Position numbers and translations under genes: made by a program. The notes under the pieces were generated by a model. The model was given only the letters and a program-made list of their open reading frames with translations, had not been told where the DNA came from and ran no database searches. Source: Novosphingobium sp. SG707 (GTDB lineage: Bacteria > Pseudomonadota > Alphaproteobacteria > Sphingomonadales > Sphingomonadaceae). From it: 64,000 nt of DNA. The stretch's first letter is position 1; every line of letters begins with the position of its first letter. This document shows, one piece after another, positions 17,328 through 26,045 of this stretch. Where the stretch lies: NCBI RefSeq assembly GCF_012275515.1, contig NZ_JAAZQL010000002.1:744001-808000 (forward strand). The letters are read 5' to 3'.

Positions 17328-18515
17328 CTACCAGCAAACCCCCAATGCGGTCTGGCACCGGCGGTGTTCCCGCGCGCTTTGGCCGGTTCTGCCCTGCTTA
17401 AGATTGAGAGAGATGGAGCGGCTCGCATCGAACAGTTCGCGCGCTTGAGGATCCGGCAGATCGGCGCTGGAAAGGCGGCGCAGCAGCAGTGTTCCGGCAA
17501 GGCATTGGGCCAAAAGGTGCAGCACAGGACTGTCAGCCATCAGGGCGATTTCGCGCTGGAAAGGATACCATGCCAACCCAACCTCTGTGGCATCGCGCGC
17601 CTGCGCCATCGCGCCGAGGGCGCGCTCCACGCGTTCACCGCCGCGTTCGCCAATCCGTTGGCAGGCCAGATCAATCATCCCGATATTGATCTGTTCAAGC
17701 ATTTCGCGGCATGCATCAAATGACACACCATGGGCGGAAAGGAAGGCATTGGTCATCCGCGCCGCTTGCGAGACGGAGCCATCGCTGCCGACAACTCCAC
17801 CGCCCCGACCGCGCTGCAGCACGACCTTCTGGTGGTCTTCGAGCATTCGCACGGCCTCGATCACGATCTCGAGCCGAGTGTCATAGCGTTCCGCGATGGC
17901 GTCCAGCGACCCCAGATGCGTCGCCTTGCCGCGATCAGGCGCAGCGGCCAGTTCACCCAGCAAGCGGTCTGCGATCACCTGGGATTTCCGACCGCAGCCA
18001 AAGATTGGCGTAAAAACATCCGCCGCGGGTCCGGCCGATTGCGCTCTGTCGATCTGGGCCATCGTGCTGTTCAGCCATCCAGACAGGGCACCCTGCCTGT
18101 CGCTCAGAAGAGGCCGCAGCAGATCGCGTGCTTCATGGATCGCGCGGGGTGTGACGGCGCCATGCGCCGCAAGCACAAGCGACCGCGCGGCCTCTTCGGC
18201 AGTGGGCGCGGTCGGTCGCAGCCCGCCGGCGCCCTTGCCGCCGCGATGGGGCGCCATCACCCCGCGCTGTTGCAGTACCCGCGCCGTTTGCCGCGCCATG
18301 CGGCGGCCAATGGCAAAGGTTTCGCACAGGTCCGCCTCTGTCAGCGCCTTGTTCGGGGCGCCGCTCGACCAAAGCCATTGCTCGACCTTGTCAGCCACCA
18401 CCGAAGGCCCGGTAGCGGCCAGTCTGCCTCCAGTGACCACACAACCGAACAACTGCCGCGCGCGCAGGCTCTCCGGCGTATCATCTGCGCTCAAGGCGCT
18501 GGCGGGCCTGCTCAT
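17328..18515 (-). CDS. GntR-like transcriptional regulator with two DNA-binding-type domains
   Basis: A regulator of about 395 residues containing two GntR/FadR-like halves. The first winged helix lies near residues 40-95 (LTEADLCETFAIGRRMARQTARVLQQRGVM) and a second near 180-235 (VIADRLLGELAA, then YDTRLEIVIEAVRMLEDHQKVVLQRGRGGG), followed by a helical FCD-like ligand region. This tandem arrangement is recurrent in sphingomonads, next to TonB receptor genes. The start at 18515 has a GAGG 9 nt upstream; the ATG at 18524 abuts the same GAGG and is less likely. It is divergent from the receptor at 18704 and probably regulates it. Confidence 0.75.
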   Translation of the reverse strand: MSRPASALSADDTPESLRARQLFGCVVTGGRLAATGPSVVADKVEQWLWSSGAPNKALTEADLCETFAIGRRMARQTARVLQQRGVMAPHRGGKGAGGLRPTAPTAEEAARSLVLAAHGAVTPRAIHEARDLLRPLLSDRQGALSGWLNSTMAQIDRAQSAGPAADVFTPIFGCGRKSQVIADRLLGELAAAPDRGKATHLGSLDAIAERYDTRLEIVIEAVRMLEDHQKVVLQRGRGGGVVGSDGSVSQAARMTNAFLSAHGVSFDACREMLEQINIGMIDLACQRIGERGGERVERALGAMAQARDATEVGLAWYPFQREIALMADSPVLHLLAQCLAGTLLLRRLSSADLPDPQARELFDASRSISLNLKQGRTGQSAREHRRCQTALGVCW

Positions 18516-18703
18516 ATCCGGCATCCTCGTTCATGGCTTGTTTTGTTCTTTCGGCACGCCGATCGCTGCGCCGCCGATTGCTATGTTCTAACACCGCCTG
18601 ACGTCGAGAAATAGGCCGCTATTTTCCGATTATCGAAAGTTGCAGGAACTCCGCATGGAAAGGGGCGCAACATAAGGCGGACCCCACATCGGAGAGATGG
18701 ATC

Positions 18704-20878
18704 ATGAGGGCAACGATTTCGATGGCGGCGCTGGCCGCAACGCTGGCGGCAACGCCGGTCATGGCGCAACAGACAGGTGACAATGCAAAGCCCGCCGCCG
18801 CGACCCCTGGGGAGATCGTGGTGACCGCCCAAAGGCGCACGGAAAGCTCGCAAAAGGTGGCCATTGCGCTGACAGCCCTCTCGGGCGACCAGATGGCGGA
18901 AAAGGCGGTCGTCGTGCAGCGCGATCTGCAAAATATCGCGCCGGGCCTCTCCATCGTCAAGGCGGGTCTGACGGAGTCGATCAACATTCGCGGCATCGGC
19001 CTTGCCAGCGGTTCACCCCAGGTGGCCAATGGCGTTGCCAGCTATGTCGATGGCCTGTTCCAGCCGCCGATCACGCAAAGCTTCGACCTTTATGACATCC
19101 AGAGCATTGAGGTGCTGCGCGGGCCGCAGGGTACACTGGTGGGGTCGAATTCGACCGGTGGGGCCATCTTCATCAATACAAAACGCCCTGAATTGGGCAA
19201 ACTGGGCGGCGATGCCACGGCCGAATATGGCAGCTACAACAATGTCCGGCTCAATGGGGCGCTCAATGTGCCGGTCAGCGACAACTTCGCCTTGCGCTTT
19301 GCCACAAACCATCACTGGCGCGATTCCTACTATACCGATCTTGGCCTCTACAAGAACCGGCCCGACAGTCTGAAGGAGCATGATGAGCGGCTCTCGACCC
19401 TGTATAAATCGGGCGGATTTTCAGCCTATTGGAAGGCGGAATTGAGCGAGAAATCCACCGGCGGCTATGCCTATCAGCCGATCGCGGGCACCGCCTTTTC
19501 CGCCGGGCGCCAATCTTCGCGCTACACCCTCAATTACGACACCCCGACCGCCAATTTCGAGCGCGCCTTCAACACGGCGCTGGAGTTGAAATATCAAACC
19601 CCGGGCGGCCTCGTGATCCGCTCGCTCAGCGGGTATCAGAACAAGCGGATCTGGAATGTCTATGATGTGGACGGGGCCAATCAGGCGCAGGCGCCCGGCC
19701 CCTTCGGCTCGCAGACCGAAGATCAGTATGTGCGCGAGCGTCAGATCTCGCAGGAGATCAACATCATTTCGCCCGACAGCAAGGCCTTCAACTATATTCT
19801 GGGCGGGTACTATCAGCACAACAAGATTGACGTCCTGCTGCACTACAACGGGACGGCGCCATTCCCCATTGTGGTCAATCCGATGAATGACAAGACCACG
19901 CTGGGCGTCTTTGCGCAGGCCAACTATCGCATCACCGATAAATTGGAAGTGCAGGCAGGCACACGCTATTCACATTACCATGTCGATGGCACCGGCGCGG
20001 TCTATCTGGGCGGCACTCCCCCCGCTGCCTTTCTCACCATCCCGCAGACCGGCACAGAGGGTGACGGTCGCATAACCGGCAAGCTGGCGTTGAATTACAA
20101 GCCTGACGGGAACAACCTGTTTTATGTCTTTGCCGCGCGCGGCTACAAGCCGGGCGGCATCAATCCGCCGGGCGGATCGTTCAACCCCGAAACCGTGTGG
20201 GATTTCGAGGCAGGCTGGAAGTCGAGCTTCCTTGACCGGCGCGTGCGCACCCAGCTTGGGGTTTTCTATAACAAATACAATAATTTCCAGATGGACGTGA
20301 TCAGCCCCCTGTCAGGCCAGAACGGCGTGGTCAACCTCGCCAATGCCACCATCAAGGGCTTTGAGGGGCAAATTCAGGCCAAACTCGCGGGCTTTGGCCT
20401 GGATGCCGGGGTCTCCTATGTTGACTCGCAATTGAGCAGCGTTTCGGTGATCAACAAATGGCAGCCGGGCGCGGCCAATGCGCAATTGCCTGCCTGCACC
20501 GCCACGATCACCACCAATTGCTTTGCCTATCAGATTATGACGTCCAACGCCGGACCTAACCTGCTCTCGCCAAAATGGACGTGGAACGCAGGGCTGGATT
20601 ACACTTTCCGGCTTGGCGAAGGGCGCACGCTCGTGCCGCGGGTCAATTACAGCTATGTCGGTTCGCAATGGGCCTACGTCACCTATCTTCCGCAATATGA
20701 TCTGATCAACGCCCGGCATCTGGTCAATGCCAATATCACCCTGAACTGGGGCCGGTGGAAAGCGGAAGTTTATGGCACCAACCTGACGAAGGAATTTTTC
20801 GTCACCGGCCAATCGACCCTGAACGAGTTCTACAATGCCCCGCGCGAATTTGGCGTAAGGCTGGGGGTCAAGCTGTGA
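18704..20878 (+). CDS. TonB-dependent receptor
   Basis: Outer-membrane receptor of 724 residues with a signal peptide cleaved near VMAQQ, a TonB box-like GEIVVTAQRR, a plug domain (IQSIEVLRGPQGTLVGSNSTGG) and a barrel ending in FGVRLGVKL. GGAGAG precedes the ATG. It is followed without a gap (TGATG) by a membrane-linked alpha/beta hydrolase, so the ligand may be an ester or glycoside that is split after uptake. The receptor is divergent from the GntR-like gene, the likely regulator. The ligand cannot be named from sequence. Confidence 0.9.
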   Translation: MRATISMAALAATLAATPVMAQQTGDNAKPAAATPGEIVVTAQRRTESSQKVAIALTALSGDQMAEKAVVVQRDLQNIAPGLSIVKAGLTESINIRGIGLASGSPQVANGVASYVDGLFQPPITQSFDLYDIQSIEVLRGPQGTLVGSNSTGGAIFINTKRPELGKLGGDATAEYGSYNNVRLNGALNVPVSDNFALRFATNHHWRDSYYTDLGLYKNRPDSLKEHDERLSTLYKSGGFSAYWKAELSEKSTGGYAYQPIAGTAFSAGRQSSRYTLNYDTPTANFERAFNTALELKYQTPGGLVIRSLSGYQNKRIWNVYDVDGANQAQAPGPFGSQTEDQYVRERQISQEINIISPDSKAFNYILGGYYQHNKIDVLLHYNGTAPFPIVVNPMNDKTTLGVFAQANYRITDKLEVQAGTRYSHYHVDGTGAVYLGGTPPAAFLTIPQTGTEGDGRITGKLALNYKPDGNNLFYVFAARGYKPGGINPPGGSFNPETVWDFEAGWKSSFLDRRVRTQLGVFYNKYNNFQMDVISPLSGQNGVVNLANATIKGFEGQIQAKLAGFGLDAGVSYVDSQLSSVSVINKWQPGAANAQLPACTATITTNCFAYQIMTSNAGPNLLSPKWTWNAGLDYTFRLGEGRTLVPRVNYSYVGSQWAYVTYLPQYDLINARHLVNANITLNWGRWKAEVYGTNLTKEFFVTGQSTLNEFYNAPREFGVRLGVKL

Positions 20879-22560
20879 TGATGGGGCAGCGTAAAACGGC
20901 GGTTGGTGTCGTTCTGGTCGCCTTTATTGTCCTGCTCGGCGGCTTATGGCTGGCGGCGCGGGTTCAGGGCGGCCCCGATGTGCGGGTAGAGGCGGTTACC
21001 TTTACGGGGCGCTCGGGCGCCCACATGCGCGCCTTGCTGTTTCGTCCGGCGGCGGCGGATGCCAAACGACCGGCACCGGGCATTCTGGCCTTCCACGGCT
21101 ATCTCAACAGCGCCGAAATGCAGGGCAATTTTGCCACCGAATATGCACGGCGCGGCTATGTGGTGCTGGCGCCGGACCAGCGCGGGCATGGCAGCAGCGA
21201 TCCGGCAACCTTTGCCGATGGTTTTGGCGGCCCCGACGCTTTGGCCTATCTGCGCTCGCTGCCCTTTGTCGACAAGGACAACATTGGGCTGGAGGGGCAC
21301 AGCATGGGCGGCTGGGCCGTGCTGTCGGCGGCGGCGGCCTTTCCCGATGGCTATCGCGCGCTGGTGCTGGAAGGGTCCAGTGTGGGCGCGCCGTTCGCAC
21401 CGGAAGGATCGACGACTTTTCCCCGCAATCTGCTGGTGGTTTACGGCCGGTATGATGAATTTGGCGGCTTCATGTGGGGGCCGGGCGCGCCAAGCGCAAC
21501 GGGCACCAATCTCAAGCTGCGACGGACATTCGGCTCAGCCGCGCCGGTCGAACCGGGCAGACTTTATGGAGATATGTCCAAGGGCAATGCCCGTATGCTG
21601 CTGACACCGCCTGTGGTGCATGCGTGGCTGCATGAATCCTCCGCCGGCATCACGCCTGCGCTTTCCTGGTTTGCGCGCACGCTGCAGGGGGCAAAGGCGT
21701 TGCCGGTGGATGACCAGATCTGGCCTTGGCGCGAGTTGGGCGGCGCGCTGGCATTGGTGGCGGCGCCGGTGTTGATGCTAGGCGTGATGGCGCTGCTTTT
21801 GCCGGGGCGCATGTCTGCGCAGGCGCAGCCCGATACGTTGCCGCGCCGGGCGCATGCGGGCAGAATGGCGTTGTTCGCCCTGCTGCCTGCTGTGTTGTTT
21901 ATTCCCCTCTCGGCGCTTGAAGAGGTGACCATCGGCCAGAACGGACTGTTGCGCCAAACCTTTACCAACCAATATGCGCTGTGGGCTCTGGTCTGTGCCG
22001 GGCTGGGCTGGATCATGGTGCGCCCCACCGCTGAACCTGCTGTCGGCGTCCGGCCGGGCAAAGCGGTTCTCGTTGCGGTTCTGGCGGTTTGCGCCGCCTA
22101 TGGGCCCATCCTGCTGGCTGACCGGCTTGTCCATGTCAATCCGGCCTGGTGGTTCATCACCATCCGGCCTTTGACGCTGGCACGCCTGCGCGATTTTGTG
22201 GTCTATCTTCCCTGTTTCACCCTGTTCACATGGGCGACATTACGCGCGCTGGACACGCTTTGGCCGCTGGATCAAGGGCGTGCGGCCATGGCTTTTTTCC
22301 GGGCCTGCGCCCTGCTGGGCGGGGGCTTTGCGCTGTTCCTGCTGGTGCAATACGGCACGCTTTGGCTGACCGGACATCTGTTGATCGCCGGCGAAGGTTT
22401 GCGCACCATCACGGCCATTGGCTTTATCCCGGTATTCATTACTGTCGCGGGTTTTGGCACGGCATCGCGACGCTGGACGGGATCGGTGCTGACGGGGGCG
22501 CTGGTATCAGGCCTGTTCGTAACGTGGCTGTTTACCGCCACCCAGCCGATCGGCGTGTGA
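20878..22560 (+). CDS. Alpha/beta hydrolase fused to a polytopic membrane domain
   Basis: A 560-residue protein. An N-terminal membrane segment (residues 8-27) is followed by an alpha/beta hydrolase domain with oxyanion region FHGYLNS, nucleophile elbow GHSMGGW, an acid in YGRYDEF and a candidate histidine in VVHAWLH. About seven membrane helices follow, from residue 285 to the end. The hydrolase part should lie on the outer face of the inner membrane, because only one TM segment precedes it. The start codon overlaps the receptor stop (TGATG), so the pair is translationally coupled: the receptor imports and the hydrolase cleaves. The function of the membrane half is unknown; it may be a transporter or only an anchor. 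Confidence 0.75.
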   Translation: MMGQRKTAVGVVLVAFIVLLGGLWLAARVQGGPDVRVEAVTFTGRSGAHMRALLFRPAAADAKRPAPGILAFHGYLNSAEMQGNFATEYARRGYVVLAPDQRGHGSSDPATFADGFGGPDALAYLRSLPFVDKDNIGLEGHSMGGWAVLSAAAAFPDGYRALVLEGSSVGAPFAPEGSTTFPRNLLVVYGRYDEFGGFMWGPGAPSATGTNLKLRRTFGSAAPVEPGRLYGDMSKGNARMLLTPPVVHAWLHESSAGITPALSWFARTLQGAKALPVDDQIWPWRELGGALALVAAPVLMLGVMALLLPGRMSAQAQPDTLPRRAHAGRMALFALLPAVLFIPLSALEEVTIGQNGLLRQTFTNQYALWALVCAGLGWIMVRPTAEPAVGVRPGKAVLVAVLAVCAAYGPILLADRLVHVNPAWWFITIRPLTLARLRDFVVYLPCFTLFTWATLRALDTLWPLDQGRAAMAFFRACALLGGGFALFLLVQYGTLWLTGHLLIAGEGLRTITAIGFIPVFITVAGFGTASRRWTGSVLTGALVSGLFVTWLFTATQPIGV

Positions 22561-22876
22561 TGCCGCGGGCGCCGGGCACGGCCATGACAGGGCCATTGGG
22601 AGGCTAAGCGCTTGACCTTGGCAATGCCAGCGATCCGTCATGCCGATTGTGAACTGACCGATGGGGGCGGCGTGAGGGAACGCCGCCCAATTCAGGATAA
22701 GCCTTCCGGTCCGGTGGCTGCGCGGCCCCCGCACGCGGCCCATAATCGGACAATGCGCCAAGATGCCACTTGCCCGCCCGCGCGGTGCCATAACCGGGGC
22801 AGGGCCGTTTCATTGAACAACCCGCAGACGGCCTTTGAGAAACGCTTGGATGGTTGTCGCCACTTTTGGACTGCAA
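22561..22876. other. Intergenic stretch, nothing recognised
   Basis: Between the hydrolase stop and the end of the convergent DUF1508-type gene. No convincing gene, RNA or clear terminator is visible; the open frames here have no family resemblance. Confidence 0.5.
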
Positions 22877-23245
22877 TCACTCGGTTCCCAAATGCCTGAT
22901 TCTGGCTGTGCCGGCGGATTGGCGCAGGGCCTTGACGGCATCCACGCATTCCTCAGCCCTTTCATAAGGCCCGCCCGATGCGCGAACATGACCGCCCGGC
23001 GCGCACAGGCGCCATTGCCATTGCTCGCCCCCGTCCGTTGCGGAAACTCCGGGCGAGGGAACGGCCTGATAGATTTCAAAATAGGCTTCTGCGCGATCAT
23101 TGGACACCCAGAGAGGAATGGAGCGCCATGGCGGCGTGCCGCGAAGATCGGCATGGCCGTCGCTGAAATCCATGTAGATGTGAGCTTCCTGAACGCCAAA
23201 ACGGCATCGCAGACCGGAAAGGGCATGGTCGGGGAGGTTGGACAT
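22877..23245 (-). CDS. DUF1508-type hypothetical protein
   Basis: A 122-residue cytoplasmic protein. The central part (AYFEIYQ, then WQWRLCAPGGHVRASGGPYE, then AEECVDAVKALR) matches the pattern of the small YegP-like DUF1508 domain, which normally reads F-x-I-Y ... W-R-L-x-A-x-N-G ... S-x-x-Y; the function of that domain is not established. The start at 23245 is set by a strong AGGAGG ribosome binding site. Its 5' leader shares a 27-nt block and a ribosome-site hairpin with the divergent gene at 23566, so the two are probably co-regulated. Confidence 0.7.
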   Translation of the reverse strand: MSNLPDHALSGLRCRFGVQEAHIYMDFSDGHADLRGTPPWRSIPLWVSNDRAEAYFEIYQAVPSPGVSATDGGEQWQWRLCAPGGHVRASGGPYERAEECVDAVKALRQSAGTARIRHLGTE

Positions 23246-23291
23246 CGTGGTCCTCCTGCTTGGCAAGCGGGAGCACATATGTCTCTCTGTC
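23246..23291 (-). promoter_or_regulatory. Structured 5' leader over the ribosome binding site (copy 1)
   Basis: Read leftwards, bases 23291-23265 form a 27-nt block that matches bases 23521-23547 on the other strand at 25 of 27 positions. Just after it the RNA can fold as CTCC-C-GCTT-GCC-AAGC-A-GGAG, which buries the AGGAG ribosome binding site of the DUF1508-type gene. A temperature- or factor-controlled translational switch is an inference. Confidence 0.55.
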
Positions 23292-23520
23292 ACAGGGGAG
23301 CTTGCGGCCGGAAATCGCGTGATGGATCAATATACCATGGCCTGATCGGGATGGCATTTTTAATTTTTTGCGTGCAATCGTAAAATTTTCTCGTCTTATC
23401 GCACAGGATTTCAGCAATAAGACGCATTCTTTTCAATCATACAAAACTTATTCCATCTTACATTTTTCTGGATAACAGCTATATGCGAGGTATTGCGGAA
23501 CTTCTCTCGTAGGCATCCGC
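23292..23520. other. AT-rich divergent intergenic region
   Basis: Separates two divergent genes with matching leaders. About 150 bp around 23350-23490 is far more AT-rich than its surroundings (runs of T/A near 23351-23395 and 23455-23470), so it should hold both promoters. I could not assign a sigma factor: a GGAAC at 23497 lacks a properly spaced CGTT. Confidence 0.5.
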
Positions 23521-23565
23521 GACTGAGAGACAAATGTGCTCCCGCTTACGCAAGGGAGCCTCGTC
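23521..23565 (+). promoter_or_regulatory. Structured 5' leader over the ribosome binding site (copy 2)
   Basis: The 27-nt block at 23521-23547 repeats that of the divergent gene. Bases 23538-23559 form a stem GCTCCC / GGGAGC with a 10-nt loop, pairing the GGGAG ribosome binding site of the gene at 23566. The two copies differ in sequence inside the stem but keep the pairing, which suggests selection on structure. Confidence 0.55.
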
Positions 23566-23751
23566 ATGGATCTCAACCAGCTTTATTTTCGACACCAGCT
23601 TTTGCTCATGCGGGCAAATTCCGCCTCCGATGAGGCAATCGGCCTGAAATATGAGGCAAAGGCGGCAGGTGTCGCCCGCAGCATCATGGCCTTTCAGGAG
23701 GATCTGGGGGCTTGGGCTGCACGGTCCTGGCAGGCCGAGTGCGGCCAATGA
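23566..23751 (+). CDS. Small conserved-type hypothetical protein (61 aa)
   Basis: A 61-residue soluble protein, MDLNQLYFRHQ at the N-terminus, mostly helical and alanine-rich. It resembles short unnamed proteins I associate with sphingomonads that begin MDLN-x-LY-x-RHQ, but no function is known to me. AAGGGAG, itself part of a leader hairpin, precedes the ATG at 23566. It overlaps the next gene by four bases (ATGA), so the two small proteins are made together. Confidence 0.65.
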   Translation: MDLNQLYFRHQLLLMRANSASDEAIGLKYEAKAAGVARSIMAFQEDLGAWAARSWQAECGQ

Positions 23752-23969
23752 GCCGCGCGATGAACATCGGTCTGCCCGAAGCGCAGGTCGCAGCCATGTG
23801 TGAACAGGCAGGCGTTCGGATCAGCGATATCGAAACCCTGCCCGCAGGAGGCACCCATCTGGTCTGCGTGACCAGCGAAGGGGCCGAAGAGATGCGCCGC
23901 CGGTCAAAAGGACATCTGATCGAAGGGCTGGTGAAGCGCTTTCCTTTCTATCACGCGCGGCGATACTGA
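23748..23969 (+). CDS. Small hypothetical protein (73 aa)
   Basis: A 73-residue basic protein reading MSRAMNIGLPEAQVAAMCEQ near its start and ending KRFPFYHARRY. No signal peptide or membrane segment. I do not recognise a named domain. The start is fixed by the ATGA overlap with the preceding 61-residue gene, and the pair shares the structured leader at 23521. The coupled arrangement and reading-frame character make it a real gene rather than a chance frame. Confidence 0.6.
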   Translation: MSRAMNIGLPEAQVAAMCEQAGVRISDIETLPAGGTHLVCVTSEGAEEMRRRSKGHLIEGLVKRFPFYHARRY

Positions 23970-24349
23970 TCCGGCAAAGCATCCGGATTATGGCCCGGTC
24001 GGCAGATGGACCTGTTGGCCGGGCCGCGGACATCGGCGCTTTCGGGTAAGGCGGATCGGCGGGAAGGGCGTCGATATGGAAAATGAACCATGCCGCTGCT
24101 GATGGAAAAGGTGGAATCCGGATGCCCGGAAAAGACCTGCAAGGTTGCATCGAGCGAAGCGGTGACGGTTCGGATCGATAGGGTCGGCAGGCGCAAAGGT
24201 GCGCAGATTGATGGGATATAGGCGGACGCCTCGACACAGTCACGGTCGATAGGCCAATCCTATCCGCGATGATGCCACCAGCCCAAGGCGTGGCCGCCTG
24301 CTCGCGGCGACGGGCTCCTGAGAACCGATCTTTGGCCAGCATTCCAGCT
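23970..24349. other. Intergenic stretch, nothing secure
   Basis: Lies between the small-gene pair and the convergent marR. On the minus strand the frame around 24230-24330 contains a short stretch resembling a helix-turn-helix (IADRIGLSTVTVSRR), but the flanks have no family resemblance and the frame runs antisense into the gene at 23748; at most it is a decayed fragment. Confidence 0.4.
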
Positions 24350-24835
24350 TTAGCCGCAAGAGCCGATCCGGGCGGCGATGCGGTCATGAAGCGATTGCCG
24401 CGCCAGCGCCTGCTCCAGACGCGCTAAAGCCTGGATCACCTCACCCGCTTCGGCGTCAAGTTCGCGCGCGACCTCGTCGAAAGCGCTCCACAGCGGCCGG
24501 AGCCGTTCAACGAGCGCTTCTCCCGATGGCGACAAGGCCAAGGTTCGACGGCGCGAGTCATGCCGGTCCGGTTTTGACAGCACAAGGCCCGCTTTTTCGA
24601 GCGACTGCCGGGTCTCGCTGACCGATGCGTGGCTGATGCCCAGTGCTGCGGCCAGTTCGCTCACCGACATCGATCCGTTCAGCGAAAGCTGGTTGATCAC
24701 GCCGAACCAGCGTTGCTCGAACCTCAATCCCATACTCGCATAGATGCGGGTCGCGTCGGCATCGATCGCCGCGCTGAGGCGCCGCAATCGCGCACCAAGC
24801 GCCGCACCCTGCATCTGCGCCACGTAATCCTTCAT
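24350..24835 (-). CDS. MarR-family regulator
   Basis: A 161-residue MarR-type winged-helix regulator, with the recognition region SMSVSELAAALGISHASVSETRQSLEKAGLV, the wing DRHDSRRRTLALSPSGEAL, and helical dimerisation arms at both ends. MarR proteins bind as dimers to palindromes and release on binding small ligands. It is divergent from a beta-lactamase-type hydrolase gene; a perfect 12-bp palindrome lies between the -35 and -10 of the hydrolase promoter, a strong case that this protein represses that gene and itself. Confidence 0.9.
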   Translation of the reverse strand: MKDYVAQMQGAALGARLRRLSAAIDADATRIYASMGLRFEQRWFGVINQLSLNGSMSVSELAAALGISHASVSETRQSLEKAGLVLSKPDRHDSRRRTLALSPSGEALVERLRPLWSAFDEVARELDAEAGEVIQALARLEQALARQSLHDRIAARIGSCG

Positions 24836-24850
24836 CGCTCCTCCTCGTCA

Positions 24851-24880
24851 TTGACATTTGCGTAGGCGCCTACCTATATA
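24851..24880 (+). promoter_or_regulatory. Promoter with MarR-type operator in the spacer
   Basis: TTGACA (24851-24856) and TATATA (24875-24880) are separated by 18 bp, an almost consensus sigma-70-type promoter pointing at the hydrolase gene. The spacer contains the perfect palindrome GTAGGCGCCTAC (24862-24873). A bound regulator there would block RNA polymerase. Confidence 0.7.
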
Positions 24881-24908
24881 GCGGAAGATCATGGAATGGG
24901 AATAGACG

Positions 24909-26045
24909 ATGATGCATGGCTCGCGGCGCGGTTTCCTTGGTAAAGCGGCTGCTGGGCTTGTCGGGGCGCTTCTTCCTTCGCCGGGGCGTGCGGCTGAGAA
25001 TTTCGACGCTTTCGTGGCCGATCAGATGGCAGCGGCGCGCATACCCGGCCTCGCTCTGGGCCTTGCGCGGGACGGCGCGGTGTCCTTCACGCGCGCCTAT
25101 GGCTATGCCGATCTGCGGCGGCATCGGCCGACGACGAGCGATACCATGTTTCATATCGCTTCGATCACCAAGGTGATCACCGCGCAGACCGTGATGCTGA
25201 TGGTCGACGAGGGCAAGATCGCGCTCGACGATCCCATCGCGCGCCATCTGGACTTCGCGATCCTCGGAGAGGGGGCGTTGGCGATCACCTTTCGGCATTT
25301 GTTGACGCATATGTCGGGCATTTCCGATGAGCATTATTACGAGATCGACTTTCGGCAACGCGGTGTCGATTCGCCGATGGAGATCGGCACGCTGCTGCGC
25401 GACTATCTCGCCGCCGGAGGGCGTTACGCGCGTGGGGGCAACCTGAAGCAATTTCCGGGAGTTCAGTGGGACTACAGTAACATCGGCTATGCGTTGCTTG
25501 GCTATCTCGTCGGACGGATCGCCGGGCAGGACATGCGGGACCTGACGCGTGAACGTCTGTTCCGGCCGCTCGGGCTCGGTCATATCTCCTGGACCATTTC
25601 GGGAACGGCGGCGGGGCTGCGCGCCACCCCTTATGATCTCATCGATGGAGCGGTCACGCCGGTTGAGCCGGTGGGCTTCCCCGACTGGTCGACGGGGATG
25701 ATCCGCGCGTCGGTCAGCGATCTCACATTGCTGATGGCCGCAGCCGCGAATGGCGGCGCCATCCGGAATGCGCGGCTGTTGAGTGAGACGGGCATGGCGG
25801 AGATGCTCAGGATGCAGAAGCCGCCCGGTCTGCCGGACTGGCTGACCGGACAGGGCCTCGGCTGGCAGCAATCGCTGCTCGACGGGGTTCCTCACATAAA
25901 CCACTGGGGCGGAGATCCCGGGGTGTTCACCATGGCCTATCTGGACCCCGCGCGACGGACCGCCATCGTCATCCTGAGCAATCTGTCGGCCACCCGCGAA
26001 AGCCGCGCCGCGCTCAGGGCGATCGCCACCCGGATGCTCGCCTGA
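24909..26045 (+). CDS. Serine hydrolase, class C beta-lactamase/esterase family, Tat-exported
   Basis: A 378-residue member of the beta-lactamase/D-Ala-D-Ala carboxypeptidase fold. The twin-arginine signal SRRGFLGKAAAGLVGALL is at the N-terminus. The catalytic SxxK is S85-ITK, followed by a YSN motif near residue 187 and an HWGG motif near 333. This family also contains esterases such as EstB, so beta-lactam hydrolysis is only one possibility. It is divergent from marR with the operator in its promoter, so expression should respond to the MarR ligand. Two ATG codons (24909, 24912) are possible starts. Confidence 0.88.
   Translation: MMHGSRRGFLGKAAAGLVGALLPSPGRAAENFDAFVADQMAAARIPGLALGLARDGAVSFTRAYGYADLRRHRPTTSDTMFHIASITKVITAQTVMLMVDEGKIALDDPIARHLDFAILGEGALAITFRHLLTHMSGISDEHYYEIDFRQRGVDSPMEIGTLLRDYLAAGGRYARGGNLKQFPGVQWDYSNIGYALLGYLVGRIAGQDMRDLTRERLFRPLGLGHISWTISGTAAGLRATPYDLIDGAVTPVEPVGFPDWSTGMIRASVSDLTLLMAAAANGGAIRNARLLSETGMAEMLRMQKPPGLPDWLTGQGLGWQQSLLDGVPHINHWGGDPGVFTMAYLDPARRTAIVILSNLSATRESRAALRAIATRMLA

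Noticed and set aside
22604..22876. 90-codon minus-strand open frame after the DUF1508-type gene
   Set aside because: No homology pattern and a composition like non-coding GC-rich DNA.
23497..23523. GGAAC that might be the -35 of a general-stress EcfG promoter
   Set aside because: The expected CGTT at 16-17 bp is absent; an 18-bp spacing gives CGAC, and the divergent matching gene has no GGAAC.
24230..24330. Minus-strand helix-turn-helix-like stretch, possible Crp/GntR fragment
   Set aside because: Too short, flanks unrelated, frame runs antisense through a better-supported gene.
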